Shown piece by piece: positions 58,321 to 64,000 of a DNA stretch of 64,000 nucleotides. A model generated the notes under the pieces. It did not search any database. It saw only the letters and a program-made list of their open reading frames with translations, and had not been told where the DNA came from. This stretch comes from Fibrella aquatilis (GTDB lineage: Bacteria; Bacteroidota; Bacteroidia; Cytophagales; Spirosomataceae): contig NZ_JAFMYU010000001.1 in assembly GCF_017353255.1 (NCBI RefSeq), forward strand, positions 372,001 to 436,000, written 5' to 3'. A program made the translations under genes and the position numbers. Numbering within the stretch: position 1 is the stretch's first letter; every line of letters starts with the position of its first letter.

Positions 58321-61300
58321 CTACGGTACCACGTTCACGATCCGCTTCGGGACCACGACTACTTTTTTGGGCGCTTTGCCCTCCAGCCACTTAATCACGA
58401 CTTCGTTGGCCAGCACTTCCTGCTCGATGCTTTCTGATGATTGGTCGAGGGGGAAGCTGATGGTAGTGCGCACTTTGCCGTTGATCTGAATGGGGTATTC
58501 AAATGAGGCTTCAACTAGGTATTGCGGGTTGAAAACGGGATATGTGGCTTTCGAGACAGTACCCGGCTCGTTGCCCAGGGCGGCCCAAAGCTCTTCGGCA
58601 ACGTGCGGCGCGTAGGGCGACAGCAGCAATACCAAGTCCTGCAAGATGGCCCGCTTGTGGCATTTCAGGGCAGCTAACTCATTGACACACACCATAAACG
58701 CCGACACCGAGGTGTTGAACGAATAATTCTCGATGTCTTCCTGCGCCTTCTTGATGGTCTTGTGCAACACCTTCAGTTCTTCCGCTGTGGGGGCTTCATC
58801 AGTAACGATCCATTCATTTGGGGTATCATTGGTATCGCCGTTGGGCGCGATCTTATAAAACAGCCGCCACAGCTTCCGAATGAACCGGTATGTACCGTCG
58901 ATGCCGTTGGTATTCCAGGGTTTCGCCTGTTCCAGCGGCCCCAAAAACATCTCGTACAGCCGCAGCACGTCGGCCCCGTATTTCTCAACGATGTCATCGG
59001 GATTCACAACGTTGAGCTTTGATTTCGACATTTTCTCAACTTCTGCACTAACGATAAATCGACCATCAGGCTCAGTGATTACAAAAGCATTCCTGAACGA
59101 GTCAGGCTTTTCTCTTTTAAGACGTTCAATATCCAAAATATCGTTACTGACCAGATTCACATCAACTTGCCAGTACGATATCGAAATTGGATTGAGCCCA
59201 CTCCTGAGATCAGCATTAATCCCCTTTATAAGGATCATCTCTTTCAACTGCTCATTAATATATTTTTGGGCGGTTGAACTGTCCTTAACTCCGTCCTGAT
59301 CCTCAAGCATCTCACTCATTGCCTTTGACATTATCTCTTTAGAGATAAATACCATTGGCAAATTACGAGGGGGAATAGCTTCATGCCCACTATGTGTTAC
59401 TTGGGCCGGTAAGAACCAGTGCATAAAATTGCTCCGTCCCTGAATCATGCCCTGGTTAATGAGCTTTTTAAACGGCTCTTCTTCAGGTACATAACCGCGA
59501 TCTTTCATGAACTTATTCCAGAAGCGGCTGTAGAGCAGGTGGCCCGTGGCGTGTTCGGTGCCGCCGATGTAGAGGTCTACGTTCTTCCAGTAGGCAATGG
59601 CCTCGGGAGAGGCAAACTCGTTCGGGTTTTGCGGGTCCATGTACCGATACCAGTACCACGACGACCCCGCCCAGCCGGGCATCGTGCTCAGTTCGTAGGG
59701 GAACTGGTTTTTATATTTCCACCCTTCGGCGCGGCCCAGCGGGGGTTCGCCGGTTTCGGTGGGGAGGTACTTGTCAACGGCGGGGAGTTCCAGCGGCAGG
59801 TCGGCTTCGTCGATCAGGTAGGGTAATCCCCCGTCGAAATAAACGGGCACGGGTTCGCCCCAATAGCGTTGGCGGCTGAAGACCGCGTCGCGCATCCGGT
59901 AGTTGATTTTGCCTTTGCCAACCCCTTTTTCTTCCAGCGCTGCAATCAGCTTCGCGGTAGCCTCGGCATAGGTCAGGCCGTTGATAAGGTCGGAATTGAT
60001 GTAGTGGCCTTCTTTGGTGTTATCGGCCTGGGTATCTAGGTTTTTCTGGGCATCCAGCACCGGCACGATGGGCAGGTTATACTGCTTCGCAAACAGGTAA
60101 TCGCGCTGATCGCCGGACGGTACGGCCATCACCGCGCCCGTGCCATAGCCCGCCAGCACATAGTCGGCCAGCCAGATGGGCACCTGCTCACCGCTGATGG
60201 GATTGATGCAATAGCTACCCGTAAACACCCCCGACACGGTCTTGCCCTCGGCCATCCGATCCCGCTCCGACCGCAGCTTCGCCGCCGCCACATAGGCTTC
60301 CACCGCCTCGCGCTGCTCAGGCGTGGTCAATTCACTAACCAGCTCATGTTCAGGGGCTAACACCATAAACGTAACGCCGTAGAGGGTATCTACGCGAGTG
60401 GTGAAAACCTCTATTGATTTACGATTTACGAGCGGTCCGCCGCTGCGGGACGAATTACGATTTTTCACTGCGTCAGGATGGTCTTTAGCAGAGCCATCAT
60501 TCGTAAATCGTAAATCGTAAATCGTAAATCTAACGCTCGCCCCTACGCTTCGGCCGATCCAGTTGCGTTGTTGCTCTTTGATGGATTCAGTCCAGTCGAT
60601 GGTGTCGAGGCCGTAGAGCAGGCGGTCGGCGTAGGCGGTGATGCGCATCATCCACTGCCGCATCATCTTCTGCTCAACGGGATACCCACCCCGCTCCGAC
60701 ACACGGGTGCCGTTGGGACCGTCTTTTACCTCGTCGTTGGCCAGCACTGTACCCAGGCCGGGGCACCAGTTCACCACCGCGTCGGCCACGTAGGTGAGGC
60801 GGTAGTCGAGGGTGATAGCGTATTGTTCGGTCTCAGTTTTGGCGTGCCACTCGTCGGCGGTGAACTGAGATAGTCCGTCGGCCGTCACGGCGTTTACACC
60901 CGCCGTACCGTGTTGGGCAAATTTGGCCGTCAGCGTCTCGATGGGTTCGGCCTTGTCGGTGTCGCGGTTATACCACGACCGGAACAGTTCCATGAAAATC
61001 CACTGCGTCCATTTGTAGTAACTGGGGTCTGACGTGCGCACTTCACGGCTCCAGTCGTAGCTGAAACCGATGTTTTTCAACTGCTCGACATAGCGCGTCA
61101 AGTTGGTTTCGGTAGTCAGGGCGGGGTGTTGCCCGGTCTGAATGGCGTACTGTTCAGCGGGGAGTCCGAAGCTGTCGAAACCCATGGGGTGCAGCACGTT
61201 GAACCCCTTCAGCCGTTTGTACCGTGCTACGATATCGGAGGCGATATAACCCAGTGGATGCCCCACGTGCAACCCCGCCCCGGATGGGTAAGGAAACATA

Positions 61301-61413
61301 TCGAGGACATAATACTTTTGCTTATCAGATTGATTATCAGTCTTGTATGTCTGGTTTTGTTCCCAGAACCGCTGCCATTTCAATTCGGTCTCGCGGTGGT
61401 TGTAATCGGCCAT
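58321..61413 (-). CDS. leuS: Leucyl-tRNA synthetase with two unusual insertions
   Basis: Charges tRNA-Leu. 1030 residues; Bacteroidota enzymes are usually about 920-950. The HIGH motif is HVGH (in [16 protein letters not shown]), KMSKS is EKMSKSKLN (about 793). The editing domain ([20 protein letters not shown]) and anticodon-binding domain are present. There are two extra pieces. Residues about 295-332 are encoded by a GATTTAC-heptamer palindrome between IGRSVGAS and [10 protein letters not shown]. Residues about 658-760 lie in an AT-rich patch between QGRSNF and [12 protein letters not shown], about 55 residues longer than I expect. [13 protein letters not shown] is taken as start; the 7 codons before it are repeat DNA. 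Confidence 0.95.
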   Translation of the reverse strand: MADYNHRETELKWQRFWEQNQTYKTDNQSDKQKYYVLDMFPYPSGAGLHVGHPLGYIASDIVARYKRLKGFNVLHPMGFDSFGLPAEQYAIQTGQHPALTTETNLTRYVEQLKNIGFSYDWSREVRTSDPSYYKWTQWIFMELFRSWYNRDTDKAEPIETLTAKFAQHGTAGVNAVTADGLSQFTADEWHAKTETEQYAITLDYRLTYVADAVVNWCPGLGTVLANDEVKDGPNGTRVSERGGYPVEQKMMRQWMMRITAYADRLLYGLDTIDWTESIKEQQRNWIGRSVGASVRFTIYDLRFTNDGSAKDHPDAVKNRNSSRSGGPLVNRKSIEVFTTRVDTLYGVTFMVLAPEHELVSELTTPEQREAVEAYVAAAKLRSERDRMAEGKTVSGVFTGSYCINPISGEQVPIWLADYVLAGYGTGAVMAVPSGDQRDYLFAKQYNLPIVPVLDAQKNLDTQADNTKEGHYINSDLINGLTYAEATAKLIAALEEKGVGKGKINYRMRDAVFSRQRYWGEPVPVYFDGGLPYLIDEADLPLELPAVDKYLPTETGEPPLGRAEGWKYKNQFPYELSTMPGWAGSSWYWYRYMDPQNPNEFASPEAIAYWKNVDLYIGGTEHATGHLLYSRFWNKFMKDRGYVPEEEPFKKLINQGMIQGRSNFMHWFLPAQVTHSGHEAIPPRNLPMVFISKEIMSKAMSEMLEDQDGVKDSSTAQKYINEQLKEMILIKGINADLRSGLNPISISYWQVDVNLVSNDILDIERLKREKPDSFRNAFVITEPDGRFIVSAEVEKMSKSKLNVVNPDDIVEKYGADVLRLYEMFLGPLEQAKPWNTNGIDGTYRFIRKLWRLFYKIAPNGDTNDTPNEWIVTDEAPTAEELKVLHKTIKKAQEDIENYSFNTSVSAFMVCVNELAALKCHKRAILQDLVLLLSPYAPHVAEELWAALGNEPGTVSKATYPVFNPQYLVEASFEYPIQINGKVRTTISFPLDQSSESIEQEVLANEVVIKWLEGKAPKKVVVVPKRIVNVVP
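59040..59420 (-). other. AT-rich patch within leuS
   Basis: This part of leuS has a visibly lower GC content than flanking codons and a different codon use (AAA, AAT, ATA, TTA). It encodes residues about 664-791 including an insertion of about 55 residues in front of the KMSKS loop. It looks like a recombinant segment or an old insertion. Confidence 0.6.
60416..60530. repeat. GATTTAC-heptamer palindrome inserted in frame in leuS
   Basis: Left GATTTACGATTTACGA at 60416-60431 and right arm 60500-60530 as its complement, with four GATTTAC heptamers on the minus strand. The centre has a small GATGG...CCATC hairpin around TTTAGCAGAGC. 7-bp repeats read through three frames, giving IYDLRFT. Confidence 0.88.
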
Positions 61414-61489
61414 TTCGGAATGTATAATGAACAATGTAAAATGAATAATGACCCTTCATACGGACTTTATTATTCACGTTACTTTCGTG

Positions 61490-61497
61490 CAAAAATA
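61490..61497 (-). promoter_or_regulatory. -7 promoter box of leuS
   Basis: CAAAAATA (plus) is TATTTTTG on the minus strand, 77 bp upstream of the leuS ATG. Confidence 0.5.
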
Positions 61498-61623
61498 GCC
61501 TATTGGGCGGGATTGTGGGGCAGGTGGTGCTCGTTTTCAGGCCTGATAGCTGAGATAGTTGCCGGGTGGCATCCTATAGGATGAACGCCCACGAAACCAC
61601 CGCCAAACGAGTGAAGTAAAGTG

Positions 61624-61843
61624 TACGTTTGAATTTTGGGAGTTCCTTGTCCCATCGGGACATCACAGCGTAGCGTCGGTAGGAAAAAATAGGCTCGTCA
61701 GCGGTTGCGTGCCGTAGGTACGCTACAACCGAGATAGTGCGGTCGCGTACCTACGGCACGCGGAAGTGATTCGGAGCAATTTTTCTACCGACTCTACGCT
61801 CTTAAATCCCTACTAGACAAGTAGTTACACAGTATTCAAACGT
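61624..61843. repeat. 220-bp imperfect palindrome with GCGTGCCGTAGGTACGC core
   Basis: Ends ACGTTTGAAT (61624) and ATTCAAACGT (61834) are inverted. GCGTAGCGTCGGTAG (about 61669) is answered by CTACCGACTCTACGC (about 61783). The core arms GCGTGCCGTAGGTACGC (61707-61723) and its exact complement (61745-61761) recur at 62583/62621. Confidence 0.9.
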
Positions 61844-61904
61844 ATCTCTTTATCGTTATCTGACCAGAAGTCGTAAATTGTCAACACAAAGCAACTAAGA
61901 GCGT

Positions 61905-62219
61905 ATGGCTGCGAAAGAATTCAACGATTGGGTAAAAGGTGATGTCGCCATCGAGATCATCGGCAAAATGATTGCGGAGGAAAATGGAAAGTTGAATCAG
62001 TTACTGGATTCATTTGAGGAGAAAGGTATTGATGAAGAAGACGAGCTTGTACAAAATGATTCTCGCTACAAATCAATGATTCAACAACTAGACGCATACG
62101 ACGACGAAATTCGAGCTATTTACGACGGGGAGAATACAGCCTCTATTTTTGACAAAGTAACAACGGTCTATGCTCCTCATATCAAACAACAATACACTTT
62201 CGCGGCACTGTCCCGCTGA
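61905..62219 (+). CDS. Putative antitoxin partner of the zeta-type toxin
   Basis: 104 residues, acidic and mainly helical (GKMIAEENGKLNQLLDSFEE, YKSMIQQLDAYDDEIRAIYD), with no recognised DNA-binding motif. The stop is 3 bp before the toxin ATG, the arrangement of a toxin-antitoxin pair. Both position and character suggest the antitoxin, but the family is not recognised. Confidence 0.6.
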   Translation: MAAKEFNDWVKGDVAIEIIGKMIAEENGKLNQLLDSFEEKGIDEEDELVQNDSRYKSMIQQLDAYDDEIRAIYDGENTASIFDKVTTVYAPHIKQQYTFAALSR

Positions 62220-62222
62220 CCA

Positions 62223-62540
62223 ATGCCGCTAGCTGATTTTACCCGTCGTCAATTTGATCGCCAAAAAAAACGAGTAAGTCGAAAGTTATTTAAACGAATT
62301 AAGCCTCAGTTAGTCAATAGACCTATTGGCATTTTACTTGGTGGTCAACCCGCATCAGGAAAAACTAATTTGATCGAGACGATTAAACGCAACACGCCTG
62401 ATCGTCAATTTGTCGTCATTAATGGTGACGAGTTTAGAACTTACCACCCCAACTATACAGCTATCTATAGTCAATACGGCACCGATGCCCCACACCACAC
62501 ACAGCCATTTTCCAACGCCATGGTGGAATGGGCCGCGTAG
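62223..62540 (+). pseudogene. Zeta-type toxin (P-loop kinase), truncated
   Basis: 105 residues. RPIGILLGGQPASGKTNLIE (P-loop about 36-49), VVINGDEFRTYHPNY (Asp for the sugar-nucleotide site) and HTQPFSNAMVEW form the first half of a zeta/PezT toxin, which phosphorylates UDP-N-acetylglucosamine in known members. The complete family has about 200-280 residues. The frame runs into a palindrome at 62533 and stops within its first 8 bases (GCC GCG TAG), so the toxin's second half, with the rest of the active site, is lost. The product should be inactive. Confidence 0.82.
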
Positions 62541-62687
62541 CGGTCTAATGTTTATAGAAAATTGATCAGCGAATATGGCCTAGCGTGCCGTAGGCACGCC
62601 ACAACATTGGCAGGGTGGTCGCGTACCTACGGCACGCTAGGCACTTACAAACCCATCCCCTACTACAAACATTTAACCGCTACGCGG
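62533..62687. repeat. 155-bp palindrome interrupting the toxin gene
   Basis: Outer arms 62533-62557 and 62663-62687 match at 22 of 25 positions (CCGCGTAGCGGT ends). Inner arms GCGTGCCGTAGGCACGC (62583-62599) and GCGTACCTACGGCACGC (62621-62637) are those of the element at 61707-61761, including the following ACAAC and the GGTC before the right arm. Confidence 0.92.
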
Positions 62688-62712
62688 TCTACGAGGCCGG
62701 AGGAGCATTTAA

Positions 62713-62829
62713 AATGCAGCCTCTTACAAGGCTGATTACGAGGCGTTACGCCAGTCGGCCTTGAAGCGGGGCGAGACAAATGCGGCTTATTTGGCGCAAC
62801 TGACAGCACTGGCCGGACAACTTTCCTGA
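62713..62829 (+). pseudogene. Short coding remnant behind the palindrome
   Basis: About 38 codons with normal host codon use (KADYEALRQSALKRGETN, AAYLAQLTALAGQLS) and a TGA at 62827, in a different frame from the toxin start. It may be the end of the broken toxin gene or of another lost gene; I cannot decide. Confidence 0.4.
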
Positions 62830-62852
62830 CGAATCATGGCGGGGACGGGGTT

Positions 62853-62860
62853 ATCTTTAC
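62853..62860 (+). promoter_or_regulatory. Possible -7 box of the AddB-like gene
   Basis: TATCTTTA, 7 of 8 to TAnnTTTG, 22 bp before the GTG at 62882. Confidence 0.35.
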
Positions 62861-62881
62861 TTAGTTAAGCTCCCTGCCGCC

Positions 62882-64000
62882 GTGACCTTCCTGCAACAAA
62901 CCGCCCAACTTATTTTTGCGCAACATCAGCACCATATGGACCACATCTGGGTGATTTTGCCCACGCGGCGGGCCGTATCCGTGTTCAACCGGGAACTCGC
63001 CGACCTCACCGAACGGCCCATGCTGGCCCCCCATGCCGTGGCCGTAGACGATTTCATCACCGAAGCCGCCGACGTGCAGATCATCGACTCGGTGAGTCTG
63101 CTGTTTGAACTGTACGACGTGTTTCAGCAACTCGAACACCAGGTCGAGTTCGACAAGTTTGTGGGCTGGGCCTCAATCCTGCTCACCGACTTCGACCGGA
63201 TCGATCAGTTTCTGGTCGATGCCGACAGGCTCTTTGGCTACCTCACCGAAGCCAAACGACTGGAAACCTGGAACTTACAGCTACCCAGTGGCGCGGCTCC
63301 CGTAGTCAACACGCCCATCACGAGCCAGTATTTCAGGCTCTTTGCTAACCTCAAAGCGGCCTACCACCGCCTGCGCGACCGGCTGACGGCCAAGGGGTTA
63401 GCCTACCGGGGCATGGCCTACCGCCTGCTGGCCAACGAGGTGGAAGCCCGGCTGCTGGACAACCCGCTGTACGAGAAAATTTATTTCGTCGGGTTTAACG
63501 CGCTCAGTGCCGCCGAAGAGCAGATTATCAGGGTGCTGACCAAAGCCCAAAAAGCCGAGCTGATCTGGGACACCGATGCCTATTATATGAACAACGGGCG
63601 GCAGGAGGCGGGCTTTTTTCTGCGGAAATACAAGGCCGACGGGCTGCCCGGTTTCAAAGACCGCAGTGGTGGGCCGGGCCTGGGCAATACCGTTACCATG
63701 GGGCGCAGCCTGACGCAAACCCCCGACCGTACCTACCGCATGGTGGGCGTACCTACGGCCTCGTTGCAGGCCAAACTGGCCGGGCAACTGGTAAGCGAAA
63801 CGGCCACCGCAGGCAGCCACACGCCCCGCACGGCCATTGTCCTGGCCGACGAGACGCTGCTGATTCCGGTGCTGTATTCGTTAAGCGAGACCGTCCGCGA
63901 CCTCAACGTGACCATGGGTCTTAGCTTGCGCCATTCGCTGCTATTCACCCTCGTCGATACGCTGTTTGAACTGCAACGTACGCTGGTTCGATTCAACGAC
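62882..64000 (+). CDS. AddB-like PD-(D/E)XK nuclease/helicase-family protein, partial
   Basis: Open frame of 373 codons running off the window; start taken as GTG at 62882. TFLQQTAQLIFAQHQHHMD, WVILPTRRAVSVFNRELADL, VDDFITEAADVQIIDSVSLL and YFVGFNALSAAEEQIIRVL fit the N-terminal inactivated helicase part of Bacteroidota AddB/RexB-like proteins, whose nuclease domain would come after the window edge. Such proteins resect double-strand breaks together with an AddA subunit. The GTG start has no clear ribosome-binding site; there is no ATG in frame before residue 19. Confidence 0.75.
   Translation, partial: MTFLQQTAQLIFAQHQHHMDHIWVILPTRRAVSVFNRELADLTERPMLAPHAVAVDDFITEAADVQIIDSVSLLFELYDVFQQLEHQVEFDKFVGWASILLTDFDRIDQFLVDADRLFGYLTEAKRLETWNLQLPSGAAPVVNTPITSQYFRLFANLKAAYHRLRDRLTAKGLAYRGMAYRLLANEVEARLLDNPLYEKIYFVGFNALSAAEEQIIRVLTKAQKAELIWDTDAYYMNNGRQEAGFFLRKYKADGLPGFKDRSGGPGLGNTVTMGRSLTQTPDRTYRMVGVPTASLQAKLAGQLVSETATAGSHTPRTAIVLADETLLIPVLYSLSETVRDLNVTMGLSLRHSLLFTLVDTLFELQRTLVRFND

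Larger units (their letters stand above)
61414..61904. other. Intergenic region leuS-antitoxin
   Basis: 491 bp without a gene. It holds AATGTATAATGAACAATG-type repeat words next to leuS (61418-61450), a leuS -7 box at 61490 (TATTTTTG on the minus strand), a small CATCCTATAGGATG palindrome, and the large palindrome at 61624-61843. Confidence 0.7.

Noticed and set aside
62223-62540. Complete short zeta-type kinase
   Set aside because: The second half of the kinase fold is missing and the stop is within a palindrome, so a truncated gene is more likely.

Overview
The window looks like a chromosomal piece of a Bacteroidota bacterium of the Cytophagales, most like Spirosomataceae (Spirosoma-type). 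The reasons are: -7 boxes of the form TAnnTTTG instead of sigma70 boxes, almost no Shine-Dalgarno signals, a Porin_10-type porin, an HU-CCDC81/SPOR protein, a DUF3127 protein, an M61-PDZ peptidase, OmpA/PD40 fusions, menaquinone synthesis (MenC) and high-GC coding with AT-rich gaps. The assignment is inference from gene content; no 16S gene is present.

Layout. 0-3.7 kb: the start of a rifamycin ADP-ribosyltransferase (arr, cut by the window edge), a TPR lipoprotein, a small unknown protein and an M61 peptidase. 3.8-12.9 kb: an envelope run (long TPR protein, outer-membrane beta-barrel, HU-CCDC81/SPOR protein, TonB-type protein) leading into folC and trmB. 12.9-19.6 kb: a sugar isomerase-like protein, an AraC regulator with an SDR, gap, a 1.24 kb gene-free AT-rich stretch, dapD and an XRE regulator with duplicated operator-like sites. 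19.6-23 kb: a cobalamin riboswitch, then an overlapping btuB-btuG pair for surface capture and import of B12. 23-31 kb (mostly minus): TPR protein, gyrA, dapA, ligA. 31-35.3 kb: rpe, a GH13 lipoprotein and an OmpA/PD40 protein. 35.4-46.5 kb: a surface-glycan-like run (GT39, polytopic membrane protein, acyltransferase 3, GT2, FAD oxidoreductase, a large anchored propeller-like protein, an AlgJ/X-like SGNH lipoprotein). 46.5-64 kb: tRNA-Val, tRNA-Lys, tRNA-Leu, an MFS transporter, SH3/TPR protein, DUF3127, hemF, a pentapeptide-repeat protein, M1 peptidase, menC, lpxK, porin, mtnN, leuS, a broken zeta-type toxin-antitoxin pair and the start of an AddB-like nuclease.

The most striking feature is a set of at least twelve long palindromes, most built from tandem 7-8 bp words. 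Each has different arm sequence, yet its two arms match each other closely (72/72, 45/45 and 30/30 in the best). They sit exactly on gene ends and provide the stop codons of several genes. Two interrupt essential genes in frame (ligA, leuS), one appears to have built a lipoprotein signal peptide, and one has broken a zeta toxin. Three of them share a central AAAGTTGCTT(A)CGC segment although their arms differ. They resemble in style the heptamer STRR repeats of cyanobacteria and the Rickettsia palindromic elements that insert into genes, but I do not recognise this family.
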